The notes under the pieces were generated by a model. That model made no database searches. It had not been told where the DNA came from and was given only the letters and a program-made list of their open reading frames with translations. A stretch of 64,000 bases of DNA from Nocardioides caldifontis (GTDB taxonomy: Bacteria > Actinomycetota > Actinomycetes > Propionibacteriales > Nocardioidaceae), in assembly GCF_008087345.1 (NCBI RefSeq), contig NZ_VHIB01000015.1, forward strand, positions 43,542 through 107,541, written 5' to 3'. The position numbers were made by a program, and so were the translations under genes. Positions 1 through 8,001 of the stretch are shown here, in pieces (position 1 is the first letter of the stretch; each line of letters starts with the position of its first letter).

Positions 1-696
1 GCGTGGAAGGAGTGCACCCGTGGCCGGCCCTGCGACTACACGGGGCTGAGCTACGACAAGCTGCGAGGCGGCAGCGGTGTCCAGTGGCCGTGCAACGACG
101 AGAACCCTGACGGCATCGAGCGGCTCTACGCCGACGGGCGGTTCTGGGCCGCGCCCGACTACTGCGAGTCGTACGGCCGCGACCTGGTGACCGGTGCCCC
201 CGTGGAGCCGCAGGAGTACAAGGCGCTCAACCCGGACGGCAAGGCAGTCATCAAGGCAGCGGAATACCTCCCACCGCACGAGCTCGTCTCGGAGGAGCAC
301 CCGTTCCAGCTGATCACCGGTCGCACGATCTACCACTTCCACACCCGCACCAAGACCGGCCGCGCCCCGGAGCTGCGCGCGGCAGCACCCGAGGTCTGGG
401 TGGAGGTGTCGGAGTCCGACGCCGCCGACCGTGGCTGGCAGGAGGGCGACGAGCTGCGGATCACCACCTCGCGCGGCGAGGTGGCCGCACGGCTGCGGAT
501 CACCGGGGTACGGCGCGGGGTGCTGTTCCTGCCGTTCCACTACGGCTACTGGGACGAGCCTGGCGGCCACGAACCGGCCGAGCACGGTAGGGCGGCCAAC
601 GAGCTGACGATGACCGACTGGGACCCGGCGTCGAAGCAGCCGCTCTTCAAGACCGCGGCCGCACACGCGGTGCTCGCCGAGGGAGGTGCGCGATGA
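1..696 (+). CDS. Molybdopterin oxidoreductase, C-terminal part (formate dehydrogenase / nitrate reductase-like), truncated by the window edge
   Basis: The reading frame is open from the first base, so this is the last 231 residues of a longer protein. The end of the chain looks like the molybdopterin-guanine-dinucleotide binding domain of the DMSO-reductase superfamily: HPFQLITGR, a run of beta strands around GDELRITTSRGEV, then the closing NELT..DWDPASKQP.FK stretch usual in formate dehydrogenase alpha and assimilatory nitrate reductase chains. The N-terminal Fe-S domain and catalytic ligand lie outside the window, so the substrate cannot be settled. The stop overlaps the start of the next gene (ATGA), which implies translational coupling. 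Confidence 0.85.
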   Translation, partial: AWKECTRGRPCDYTGLSYDKLRGGSGVQWPCNDENPDGIERLYADGRFWAAPDYCESYGRDLVTGAPVEPQEYKALNPDGKAVIKAAEYLPPHELVSEEHPFQLITGRTIYHFHTRTKTGRAPELRAAAPEVWVEVSESDAADRGWQEGDELRITTSRGEVAARLRITGVRRGVLFLPFHYGYWDEPGGHEPAEHGRAANELTMTDWDPASKQPLFKTAAAHAVLAEGGAR

Positions 697-1181
697 GCAA
701 GGTGCCCATGGCGCTGGAGGAGCTGCACCGCTCCGAGAACCAGCTCGCCGCGGAGCTGCTGCGGATCTCCGACCGGCACAAGGCCGACCACGAGGTCCAC
801 CACGTCGCCCGTGACATCGCCCGGTGGTCGCAGGAGCACGTCCGCGAGCTCGCCAGGATCGCCCGGGACCACGACCTGACGCTCGACCCGGAGCCGGCGC
901 ACGACCCCAGCCTGCTGGCCAAGGTCCGCCAGAAGGGCGACGAGCTGCTCGGCCGCCACCACGAGACGTCGCTGCTCCTCCTCGCCGACCTGCGCCAGGT
1001 CCACAAGGAGGCTGCCGGGGTCTCGCTCGACTGGGAGGTGCTCGCGCAGACCGCGCAGGCGCTGAAGGACACCGAGCTGCTCGAGCTCGCCGAGCGGTGC
1101 CACCCCGAGACGCTGCGCCAGATGCGGTGGGCCAATGCCAAGGTGAAGGAGTCCTCGGCGCAGGTGATGGTCACGCCCTGA
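693..1181 (+). CDS. Hypothetical all-helical protein coupled to the oxidoreductase
   Basis: This 162-residue protein starts at an ATG overlapping the upstream stop. It is predicted almost entirely helical, with many His and Glu residues in the first half (for example HKADHEVHHVARD), which resembles a ferritin-like or hemerythrin-like four-helix bundle. I see no clean diiron motif set such as paired ExxH, so metal binding is only a guess. There is no signal peptide or membrane segment. Coupling to a molybdo-enzyme suggests a partner or maturation role, but that is inference and I do not recognise the family. Confidence 0.7.
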   Translation: MSKVPMALEELHRSENQLAAELLRISDRHKADHEVHHVARDIARWSQEHVRELARIARDHDLTLDPEPAHDPSLLAKVRQKGDELLGRHHETSLLLLADLRQVHKEAAGVSLDWEVLAQTAQALKDTELLELAERCHPETLRQMRWANAKVKESSAQVMVTP

Positions 1182-1189
1182 GCCGCTGG

Positions 1190-1366
1190 TTAGTGCCCCG
1201 TCTCGCCGTCGATGCACTCGCGCAGCAGGTCCGCGTGGCCGCAGTGTCGCGCGTACTCCTCGACGAGGCGGACGGAAACGTCGCGCACCTCGATCAGCTC
1301 GCCGTCGACCTCGACCAGCCGCCCGAAGGTGTCGGTGCCGATCCACCGGCGTGCGTCGGCGACCAC
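1190..1366 (-). pseudogene. C-terminal fragment of a DinB/DUF664-type protein
   Basis: The last 58 codons before a stop match the end of mycothiol-dependent DinB-like (DUF664) proteins, including the tail EEYARHCGHADLLRECIDG, which is characteristic of that family. Upstream in the same frame the sequence becomes Arg/Pro-rich and unlike any DUF664 domain, so the N-terminal hundred or so residues are missing. I read it as a decayed remnant. It converges tail to tail with the intact gene ending at 1181. Confidence 0.5.
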
Positions 1367-1389
1367 CGTCGACTGGGTCGAGCAGGAAC

Positions 1390-1602
1390 TGGCTCGCCTT
1401 TGACGACCACGCCGTCCGGGTGTGGCGCGTCCGACCCAACGGGGAGCAGCCGGCCGGCGTCGTGGAGGACCCCAGGTGGGGCATGTCGAAGGAACGGTTC
1501 CGCGAGCCGGTGTGGTCCCCGGACGGAAGGTCGCTCCTCGTGTTCTCCGAGCAACCCGGTGCGCGTCCATGGATCGTCGATCCAGCGATCGGCACCCCGA
1601 CC
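1390..1602 (+). pseudogene. TolB/WD40-like beta-propeller fragment
   Basis: A short stretch encodes blade-like sequence (WLAFDDHAVRVWRV, then PVWSPDGRSLLVFS), typical of TolB-like or WD40 propeller repeats. The frame degenerates on both sides and has no credible start or stop, so this is probably a remnant. It abuts the DUF664 fragment on the other strand, which suggests past rearrangement next to the tRNA gene. Confidence 0.35.
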
Positions 1603-1804
1603 GTGAGGCCGCCCAGACCTCGAATCTGGCGCCGTTGCCCGACACGCCGGTCGCGCACGGGCACTGGTACAGCTCCTGGTCCTGGAGGTAGCCGGGAGCG
1701 TGGCCACCGCGTTGCCGGAGGTCGCCCGCGGCACCGGCGGCCGCTCCGGCTACCCTCGCCCTGACGTGGGCGGGCGCTCCTCCGGGCCCGGGCTCCCGCG
1801 TCCC

Positions 1805-1876
1805 GGGCCTCTAGCTCAATGGCAGAGCAGCGGACTTTTAATCCGCGGGTTGTGGGTTCGACCCCCACGGGGCCCA
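1805..1876 (+). tRNA. tRNA-Lys (anticodon TTT)
   Basis: A complete 72-nt cloverleaf can be drawn. The acceptor stem GGGCCTC pairs with GGGGCCC, the D stem is GCTC/GAGC, the anticodon stem GCGGA/TCCGC carries the loop CTTTTAA, and the T stem GTGGG/CCCAC carries the loop TTCGACC. The discriminator base is A and CCA is not encoded. The anticodon TTT reads AAA/AAG lysine codons. The neighbouring broken fragments would fit a tRNA-associated integration or recombination spot, but no integrase or attachment repeat is visible. Confidence 0.95.
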
Positions 1877-2010
1877 CCCCGTGCCGGTCCCTGACTGGCC
1901 CATACCGGGGGATCGGATCCGGGATCAGGCGGGAACTCCGGACCACTTCTTGTCAGGGCAGGGCAAATCACCCCGCCAACCTGCCCCGAGTGTCGGCAAA
2001 CCTAGGACTT

Positions 2011-2026
2011 CGGGACGACGGTCCCG
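2011..2026. promoter_or_regulatory. Inverted repeat CGGGAC-N4-GTCCCG upstream of a secreted-protein gene
   Basis: Perfect 6-bp arms are separated by GACG, about 105 bp before the start at 2130. With its left flank (TTC) it resembles the DosR/DevR box pattern GGGAC-N4-GTCCC, but the central four bases do not match that consensus. It could equally be a small RNA hairpin. No promoter hexamers are assigned with confidence. Confidence 0.25.
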
Positions 2027-2129
2027 GTATAGCCGAGAGGCGCTTCTCGTTGTCACATCCCTTGACCACACAGGGCTCCGGTGGGATCAAGGTTCAACGG
2101 CTGATCCTCTCTTCCAGGGTGTGGTGCAC

Positions 2130-2474
2130 ATGCAGACACGGAAGCTCAAGAACGGACGGCGGCTGGCTCCGGCGGTGACCGCGCTGGCCATGGTGGGTGC
2201 GATGGGGGTCGGCTTCACCCAGCTCGGCGGGGCGTCGGCGCTCACGCCCAACGGTGGCGGCAAGTGCGGCGGCGGCCCGACCCAGACCCTCACGCTCGAG
2301 CAGGCGGCCCGCGCCGGCGTGTACCTCGGCAAGCCGAAGCACAAGACGAAGACCGTCACGGTGACCCGCACCAAGACCGTCACGAAGACCGTGACCAGGT
2401 GGAAGACCGTCCACAAGTGCCACACGGTGACGGTGACGGACACCTACACCACCTCGACACTGGCCCCACTCTGA
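2130..2474 (+). CDS. Small secreted Thr/Val/Lys-rich protein
   Basis: This 114-residue protein begins with a classical signal peptide: basic MQTRKLKNGRR, a hydrophobic core of Ala/Val/Met/Gly, then a small-residue cleavage region near ASA-L. The ATG at 2130 is preferred because it starts exactly at the signal peptide, although the frame is open further upstream. The mature part holds two cysteines, one near the N-terminus (KCGGG) and one near the end (HKCH). Between them is an alternating Lys/Thr/Val tract of the form KTVTVTRTKTVTKTVT, likely an extended beta strand with strong positive charge. I do not recognise the family. A cell-surface or envelope role is inferred from secretion and charge. 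Confidence 0.7.
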   Translation: MQTRKLKNGRRLAPAVTALAMVGAMGVGFTQLGGASALTPNGGGKCGGGPTQTLTLEQAARAGVYLGKPKHKTKTVTVTRTKTVTKTVTRWKTVHKCHTVTVTDTYTTSTLAPL

Positions 2475-2502
2475 CCGTCGGCGAGTTCTGGGGGGTTCGC
2501 GA

Positions 2503-3876
2503 ATGGGGGTCGCGCCGGCGGGTGATGCGGTCGGCCGTTCCGCGCTCGGCGAGCTCACGGAACGGCCGGCCGGCCCCACCTCCGGGGCCGACCGACCGGC
2601 CACCCAGGCCGACCCTCCTCCCGACGTCACGGACCCGGCACCGCACCGCTGGTCCAGGCTCGGTGAGCTGCTCCCCGGACCTCGGCTGACCCTCCTCCTG
2701 GTCCTGCTCGCGACCCTGCTGACCCGGGTCTTCAAGCTCGGCGAGCCGGACCGCTCGCTCGTCTTCGACGAGGCGTACTACGTCAACGCCGCGCGCCGGA
2801 TCCTCGGCTGGGCGGTGCCCGAGGACGAGCCGTACGCCGAGTCTCCGGCCGGGCTCGACCCGAACACCGAGCACCCGCCGCTCGGGAAGCTCCTCCTCGC
2901 CGGCTCGATGCGGCTGTTCGGGGACGACCCCCTGGGATGGCGGCTGCCGAGCATCGTCGCCGGGCTCGTGGTCGTGGTCGCGGTGTACCTCCTCGCCGCG
3001 TCGCTGACCCGCGACCCGTGGTTGCCCGTCTACGCTGCCACCGTCGTCGCCCTCGACAACCTGCTCCTCGTCCACAGCCGGATCGCCACCCTCGACGTGC
3101 TCTTCCTGGCGCCGCTGCTGGTGGGCGCCGTCCTGGTGGTGCGGAGACACTGGGGCTGGGCGGGCGTGGCGTGCGGCGTCGCCCTGGTGGTGAAGACGCC
3201 GGCCGCGTTCGGCGTCCTCGCCCTGCTCGCCGTCGTCCTGCTGGTGCCCGGGTCCGACACCCTCCGGGCACGGCTCCGCCAGGCGCTGCTGCTCGGCACC
3301 TCGACGGCGGTCGTCGCGCTCGCGCTGATGTGGCCGCTGGACCTGCGGTACACGACCTTCGACGACCCGGTCTCGCACGCCCGCCACATCACGTCGTACG
3401 GCCTCGACGTGTCCCGCACCGGCGGGCCGGTCGACAGCGAGAGCACCCCGTGGCAGTGGCTGAGCGGCGAGACCGAGCTGACCTACCTGCGCGTCGACAC
3501 CAACGAGATGGCCGGCGAGGAGGTGCTCACGACGCGGCCGGAGGTCTGGTTCCGCGGCGCGCTGAGCCCGGCGCTGGTCGGGGTGGCGCTGATGGCGATC
3601 TCGTACGCCGGGTGGCGATGGGTGCGCCGGCGGGACCCGCTGGCGCTGTGGAGCGTGGCCTGGGCGGTCGGCATCTTCGCGCCCTACTTCGTGCTGGCCA
3701 CGGTGTCGCACCGGATCAGCTACCTGTTCTACGCGCTCCCGCTCGTCCCCGCGTACGGCGTCGCGGTCACGCTGCTGCTCTGGCACGAGGGGCTTCCCAG
3801 GGCGCCGCGGTGGGGGTTCCTCGCCGCGATGGTCCTCGGGTTCGCGGCGTACTTCCCGTTCCGGGGGCTGGGGTGA
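2503..3876 (+). CDS. Dolichyl/polyprenyl-phosphate-mannose protein mannosyltransferase family (GT39/PMT-like) membrane protein
   Basis: The protein has 457 residues with a Pro/Ala-rich cytosolic N-terminus of about 60 residues and then multiple membrane helices. The first extracytoplasmic loop after TM1 carries the acidic pair in FDEAYYVNAARR (D89-E90), the catalytic signature of PMT and related GT-C enzymes. The loop also holds NTEHPPLGK, a second conserved motif of the PMT N-terminal domain. Actinobacterial members transfer mannose from polyprenyl-phosphate-mannose to secreted proteins. At this length it lacks the long C-terminal domain of full PMT enzymes, so its acceptor is uncertain. A G-rich Shine-Dalgarno lies just before the ATG. 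Confidence 0.8.
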   Translation: MGVAPAGDAVGRSALGELTERPAGPTSGADRPATQADPPPDVTDPAPHRWSRLGELLPGPRLTLLLVLLATLLTRVFKLGEPDRSLVFDEAYYVNAARRILGWAVPEDEPYAESPAGLDPNTEHPPLGKLLLAGSMRLFGDDPLGWRLPSIVAGLVVVVAVYLLAASLTRDPWLPVYAATVVALDNLLLVHSRIATLDVLFLAPLLVGAVLVVRRHWGWAGVACGVALVVKTPAAFGVLALLAVVLLVPGSDTLRARLRQALLLGTSTAVVALALMWPLDLRYTTFDDPVSHARHITSYGLDVSRTGGPVDSESTPWQWLSGETELTYLRVDTNEMAGEEVLTTRPEVWFRGALSPALVGVALMAISYAGWRWVRRRDPLALWSVAWAVGIFAPYFVLATVSHRISYLFYALPLVPAYGVAVTLLLWHEGLPRAPRWGFLAAMVLGFAAYFPFRGLG

Positions 3877-3947
3877 CCTGGCGCAAGGTAAAGAAGGCGC
3901 CTCGGCTCTCGCCCCGGAGCACGGTTCCGGGGTAGACCGGGGGCCAC

Positions 3948-4421
3948 ATGACCACCGAGCCGACCACCCGCGCCGGTGCCGCTCCGTTCCCGACGCAGCG
4001 CGCGCCGGTCGAGCCGCGCACGGGGTCTCGACATGCTGCCGAGCCGGACGGGCTCGGCCAGCTCGTCGCGCTGGTCAAGGACGGTGTCGCCGGGCTCCCG
4101 CACACCCTAGACTCCCCACGGCGTACGGCGATCTGGTGCCTGTGGCTCCTCGGGATCGCCGGCGACGCCTGGACGACCGGGTTCATGCTCCGCGACGACC
4201 GGTTCGAGGAGGGCAACCCGGGGGCGGCCCTCGGGATGGACGCCCTCGGCACGACCGGCTACACGGTGCTGGCGTCGGTGGTCTGCCTGCTGATGGCGGT
4301 GGTCAGCACCGGGCGCCCGGCCGGCAGGGTGGCCCGTGGCTTCGTCTGGTTCTTCCTCCTCGTCGCGCTCGGCAAGGTGGCGATGACGGTGAACAACCTG
4401 GTGCTCTGGCACACTGCCTGA
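3948..4421 (+). CDS. DUF5658-like small membrane protein
   Basis: This 157-residue protein has a polar N-terminal third of about 55 residues and then three predicted membrane helices (around 65-80, 100-118 and 130-150). The segment GDAWTTGFMLRDDRFEEGNPGA at the first helix matches the pattern of DUF5658 proteins, in which an Asp/Thr helix is followed by a Glu-x-NP turn. The function of that family is unknown. The next gene follows after 21 bp, so the two are probably co-transcribed. Confidence 0.65.
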   Translation: MTTEPTTRAGAAPFPTQRAPVEPRTGSRHAAEPDGLGQLVALVKDGVAGLPHTLDSPRRTAIWCLWLLGIAGDAWTTGFMLRDDRFEEGNPGAALGMDALGTTGYTVLASVVCLLMAVVSTGRPAGRVARGFVWFFLLVALGKVAMTVNNLVLWHTA

Positions 4422-4442
4422 CTCCGACGACGAGGAGGCGCC

Positions 4443-4943
4443 ATGGGCTGGCTGCCGGACGACTTCGAACACCCGCGGGTGGTCCTGCTGCCGACCGGGC
4501 ACCACCTGCGTCCGATCCGCGCCGACGACGTCGACCTCGACATGCCGGCGGTGATGGGGTCGCAGGAGCGGCTCTGGTCGATCTACGGCGAGGCGTGGGG
4601 GTGGCCTCCGGCGACGATGACCGCCGAGCAGGACCGCGAGGACCTGGCCCGCCACGAGGCGGAGGCGGAGGCTCACCAGTCGTTCAACTACGCGCTCTTC
4701 GACGAGGGCGAGACCGAGCTCATCGGCTGCGTCTACATCGACCCGCCGGAGAAGCCGGGCGCGGACGCGGAGCTCTCCTGGTGGGTCCGCGACGAGCACG
4801 CCGGGTCACCGCTGGAGGCCGAGCTCGACCGGTTCGTGCCGCGGTGGATCGAGGAGGTGTGGCCGTTCCGGGCTCCGCGGTACATCGGCCGTGACCTGTC
4901 CTGGGACGAGTGGCTCGCCCTCCCCGACCTCGACGCGGAGTGA
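4443..4943 (+). CDS. GNAT-type N-acetyltransferase
   Basis: This 166-residue protein contains HHLRPIRADDVDLDMPAV early on, the usual beta1-alpha1 entry of GNAT enzymes. The strand FNYALFDEGETELIGCVYIDP matches beta2-beta4, and SWWVRDEHAGS lies where the acetyl-CoA loop would be, although the canonical R/QxxGxG/A motif is weak. The substrate is unknown. An AGGAGG-like Shine-Dalgarno (4433-4438) precedes the ATG with normal spacing. Confidence 0.7.
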   Translation: MGWLPDDFEHPRVVLLPTGHHLRPIRADDVDLDMPAVMGSQERLWSIYGEAWGWPPATMTAEQDREDLARHEAEAEAHQSFNYALFDEGETELIGCVYIDPPEKPGADAELSWWVRDEHAGSPLEAELDRFVPRWIEEVWPFRAPRYIGRDLSWDEWLALPDLDAE

Positions 4944-4980
4944 CGACCGCAGTCGTTTGCAGCTACTCGTGCGTCACCCC

Positions 4981-5009
4981 TTGGCCGGGACCTTTGATCG
5001 ATCTAACAT
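4981..5009 (+). promoter_or_regulatory. Candidate sigma-70-type promoter for the DUF5999 gene
   Basis: A -35 box TTGGCC (4981-4986), a 17-bp spacer and a -10 box TAACAT (5004-5009) lie about 80 bp before the ATG at 5090. It is one of the few A/T-rich patches in this part of the window and follows the stop of the acetyltransferase gene. The call rests only on motif and spacing. Confidence 0.45.
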
Positions 5010-5089
5010 TGCCGGGCGGTGCGCCGGACTCGCCACAAGGAGGCTGGCCCGGAGCAACCACCGCCTGACGACCGACCTGGGAGAGCACG

Positions 5090-5275
5090 ATGAAGTGTGA
5101 GCACACCCCGCGGTGTCCGGATGCGTCCGACGCCAACTGCTGCAGCGCGCACATCGCTGCGGACCACTTCGAGCAGGGCTGGTGCCGGCTCTGCAACGGG
5201 GTGATCCTCTTCGACGACGGGCTCTACCTGGCCCCGGACGGCCACATCGAGCCGGTCCCGCTGCAGCCCGCCTGA
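5090..5275 (+). CDS. DUF5999 family protein
   Basis: This 61-residue protein has the family layout. It begins CEHTPRCPDASDANCCSAH, contains the highly conserved segment EQGWCRLCNGVILFDDG, and ends with a variable proline-rich tail. DUF5999 proteins are small cytosolic proteins of unknown function common in actinobacteria. The cluster of seven cysteines (two in CxxxxxC order, a CC pair and CxxC) could bind a metal or form disulfides; this is an inference from residue content. A Shine-Dalgarno (GGGAGAG) precedes the ATG. Confidence 0.8.
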   Translation: MKCEHTPRCPDASDANCCSAHIAADHFEQGWCRLCNGVILFDDGLYLAPDGHIEPVPLQPA

Positions 5276-5286
5276 CGGCAGGCTGA

Positions 5287-6768
5287 CTAGCGCCGGGCCG
5301 GAGCCCCGGCCTCCAGCCTCCGGCTGCGGTTCCTCGCGCCGTAGCCGAAGTAGATCGCGAACCCGATCGCCAGCCACGCCACGAAGCGCAGCCACGTCTC
5401 GATCGACAGGTTGGCCATCAACGCCACGCAGAGCAGCGCCGAGACCAGCGGGAGCACCGGTGAGAACGGCGTCCGGAACGGCCGCGGCAGCTCCGGACGC
5501 GTGCGCCGCAGCACCGGGACGGCCAGCGAGACGATCGTGAACGCGAACAGCGTCCCGATGCTCACCATCTCCGCGAGCGCCGCGAGCGGGACGAACGTCG
5601 CCAGCACCGCGACCAGCGCCACCGTGCCGAGGGTGATCGTGCTCGGCGTGCCGAACCTCGGGTGCACCTCGGCGAGGCGGCCGGGGAGCAACCCGTCGCG
5701 AGCCATCGCGAAGCCGATCCGCCCCATCGCGACGATGTCGACGAGGATCACCGAGCTCAGCCCCGCGACCGCCGCGGTGCCGACGAGGATCGCGGCCCAC
5801 CCGAGCCCGACGGTGTCGAACGCCTCGGAGATCGGGGCGCCCTGGTCGATCTCGCGGTAGTCGACCATCCCGGTGAGCACGCCGGCCACCCCGACGTACA
5901 GCAGGGTGCAGACGAGCAGGGTGCCGAGCAGCCCGAGCGGCAGGTCGCGCCGCGGGTTGCGGGTCTCCTCGCCGAGGTTGGCCACCGCCTCGAAGCCGGT
6001 GTAGGAGAAGAAGACGATCGCGGCCGCCGAGAGGACCCCGGCCATCCCGTAGATCGAGGGCTCGACCCCGACCAGCGCCTGCCACAGCGGCTGGGTCAGC
6101 CCGCTCGTGGTGTCCTCCGGCGGCTCGCTGCCCGGCACGAACGGCGACCAGTTCGAGGCCTTGACGAAGAACGCGCCGACCAGGATCACGAAGAGGCAGA
6201 CCAGTACCTTGACCACCACGAGGGTGTTGGTGACCCACTTGGCCTCGCGGATCCCGACGTAGGCGACCGCGCCGAGGACCAGCGTGATCAGCAGGGCCCC
6301 GACGTTGACCGGCGCGTCCTCGCCGAAGAGCGAGGTGGGGACCGCGTCGGAGAGCCCGGCGAGGTAGCCCGACCACCCGCGGGCGACCACGGCGGCGCCG
6401 AGCGCGAACTCGAGGATCAGGTCCCACCCGATGATCCAGGCGAAGACCTCGCCGATGGTCGCGTAGGCGTAGGTGTACGCCGATCCGGCCGTCGGCACCG
6501 CCGACGAGAGCTCGGCGTAGCAGAACGCGGCGAGCAGGCTGACCAGGCCGGCGAGCGCGAAGGAGACCACCACGCCGGGGCCGGCGAGCTCGGTGGCCGC
6601 CACCCCCGTGAGGGTGAAGATCCCGGTGCCCACCACGATGCCGATGCCGAACCCCATGAGGTCCAGCGCGCCGAGCCGTCGGCGGAGCCGCCCGGTCCCC
6701 TCGTGGCCGGGCTCGGCGGCGGAATGCGCGAGGATCTCCTCGACGGACTTGCGACGGGTCAGCTCCAC
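5287..6768 (-). CDS. APC-family amino acid permease (CAT/YfnA type)
   Basis: About twelve hydrophobic helices are present. The first carries the substrate-backbone motif GIGIVVGTGIFTLTG of the amino acid-polyamine-organocation family. The N-terminal ELTRRKSVEEIL just before it is the typical cytosolic lead of cationic amino acid transporters. I chose the GTG at 6768 (493 residues) because family members begin about six residues before RKSVEE. The frame stays open to a GTG at 6849, but that would place the start directly against a strong hairpin. Neither start has a clear Shine-Dalgarno. The substrate is probably a neutral or cationic amino acid. Confidence 0.85.
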   Translation of the reverse strand: MELTRRKSVEEILAHSAAEPGHEGTGRLRRRLGALDLMGFGIGIVVGTGIFTLTGVAATELAGPGVVVSFALAGLVSLLAAFCYAELSSAVPTAGSAYTYAYATIGEVFAWIIGWDLILEFALGAAVVARGWSGYLAGLSDAVPTSLFGEDAPVNVGALLITLVLGAVAYVGIREAKWVTNTLVVVKVLVCLFVILVGAFFVKASNWSPFVPGSEPPEDTTSGLTQPLWQALVGVEPSIYGMAGVLSAAAIVFFSYTGFEAVANLGEETRNPRRDLPLGLLGTLLVCTLLYVGVAGVLTGMVDYREIDQGAPISEAFDTVGLGWAAILVGTAAVAGLSSVILVDIVAMGRIGFAMARDGLLPGRLAEVHPRFGTPSTITLGTVALVAVLATFVPLAALAEMVSIGTLFAFTIVSLAVPVLRRTRPELPRPFRTPFSPVLPLVSALLCVALMANLSIETWLRFVAWLAIGFAIYFGYGARNRSRRLEAGAPARR

Positions 6769-6851
6769 CGGGTCGCCGTACCCGCGCCGGGTCGGAGGCA
6801 ACCCAGGCCGCGGCCGCCCGGAGGTGTGCTGCTCGACACCCGCGGACACGC

Positions 6852-6886
6852 AGCAGCGCCCCGGTCGGGGAGTCCGGGGCGCTGCT
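6852..6886 (-). terminator. Intrinsic terminator downstream of the GH16-like gene
   Basis: A perfect 13-bp GC-rich stem (AGCAGCGCCCCGG with its complement) encloses a 9-nt loop, 34 bp after the stop at 6921 in the direction of transcription. There is no T-run, as is common for actinobacterial terminators. It separates the GH16-like gene from the permease gene. Confidence 0.7.
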
Positions 6887-6920
6887 TGCGGGGCTCGGGC
6901 CGAGGTTCAGCCGAGGTGGG

Positions 6921-7757
6921 TCAGCACTTCGAGGCCTGCGTGTAGGACTGCTCCATCGGCGGGGCCGCGATCGACTTCGCATTGGGCCGCTTCAGGTTGT
7001 AGAAGCGGATCCAGTCCATCTGCATCCAGGTCTCGTCCATGTGCTTCCCGGCCTGGGCCTGGAGCCGGAACCGCGGCCGGTAGTAGTAGCCGAGGTTCAG
7101 GGCTTCCTTGCGCCGCTCAGTGGCCACCGGCACCTTGTCGACGAACCAGGTGACGTGGTCCCGGGCGATCTCGACCGCGAAGGTGTGGAACTCCTCCGTG
7201 GTGCCCTGCGGGTCGCGCTGGAAGTTGAACTGCTGGCCGCCGGCGTCACGGCGGACCGAGCCGCGGACGACCTGGTCCACACGCGGGGTGTACGACGCGA
7301 TGGTCAGGTTTCGCCGGCCGCACCGGTAGTCACCGGAGGGGATCAGCTCGAAGAACGCCTTGTGCATCGCGTAGCGGGTGCGCGGGCTGGGGTCCTTGAC
7401 CCGGACGCGCGCCTCCCAGCGACCGTAGCGGCGCTTGATGTCGGTCGGCATCGTCCAGAGGGTGTCGGTGCCCGGGCCGGCCTTGAGGGTCAGCATCCCG
7501 ACCTGCGAGCCGACCTGGCTCGGGGAGCTGCTCTTCCAGCGGGGGTGGAGGCGGTCGGGGATGAACTCGTCCTCCCACTTCGAGAGCCCCCAGCGGAAGA
7601 TCTTCGCCGCGTTGGTGGGCTTGCCCTCGAGGACCATGCGGTACTCCGCGTCGACGGGAGCGTCCGCGTTGGTCGTGGTCGTGGTCGTGAACAGGGGGGC
7701 CGCGATCGCGGTGGAGGCCAGGAAGGCGAACCCGATTCGGTTTCCGAGACGTCGCAT
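6921..7757 (-). CDS. Secreted GH16-like beta-jelly-roll protein lacking the catalytic acids
   Basis: The protein has 278 residues if started at the ATG at 7757, which opens a signal peptide (MRRLGNRIGFAFLASTAIAA). The rest follows the glycoside hydrolase 16 fold order: RYGRWEARVRVK, then the active-site strand, then FHTFAVEIARDHVTWFVDKVPV, and the closing MQMDWIRFYN. The active-site strand should read ExDxxE. Here the aligned stretch is NLTIAS within GRRNLTIASY, so both glutamates and the aspartate are replaced. A non-catalytic carbohydrate-binding or structural role is therefore more likely than hydrolysis. A terminator follows the gene. Confidence 0.75.
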   Translation of the reverse strand: MRRLGNRIGFAFLASTAIAAPLFTTTTTTNADAPVDAEYRMVLEGKPTNAAKIFRWGLSKWEDEFIPDRLHPRWKSSSPSQVGSQVGMLTLKAGPGTDTLWTMPTDIKRRYGRWEARVRVKDPSPRTRYAMHKAFFELIPSGDYRCGRRNLTIASYTPRVDQVVRGSVRRDAGGQQFNFQRDPQGTTEEFHTFAVEIARDHVTWFVDKVPVATERRKEALNLGYYYRPRFRLQAQAGKHMDETWMQMDWIRFYNLKRPNAKSIAAPPMEQSYTQASKC

Positions 7758-8001
7758 GTGTCTAGGAAAGCGAAGGTTCGGGACCTTCGGGCCACTTTCT
7801 CGGGAAATGGTCCCGACTGGACTAAACCAGCGGCTCTCGGTCATGTGGGTCGAACGTCGCGATTCTTCCATGCCTCAGGTCTCGGCGCCGCAGAACTCAG
7901 GTACCACCCCCCGTCGGGTGGCCGTCGTCACAGCCAGGCTCAGCCGCGAGCCTGAGGGTGCGGACCTGTCCCCGGTCCGCGGAGCGGAGGGAGGGGAGAG
8001 C

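Noticed and set aside
1981..2075. Possible c-di-GMP (GEMM) riboswitch because of GGCAAACC followed by GGGAC
   Set aside because: The conserved core after the first hairpin (GGGACGCAAAGCC) is not present and the two-helix layout cannot be drawn.
6769..6849. Permease start at the GTG at 6849
   Set aside because: It would begin directly against a 13-bp terminator stem and add 27 residues not found in the family. The GTG at 6768 fits the usual N-terminus.
5003..6982. A 659-codon plus other long frames opposite or beside the permease gene
   Set aside because: They are Arg/Pro/Gly-rich shadows typical of high-GC DNA, while the permease frame has clear membrane helices and family motifs.
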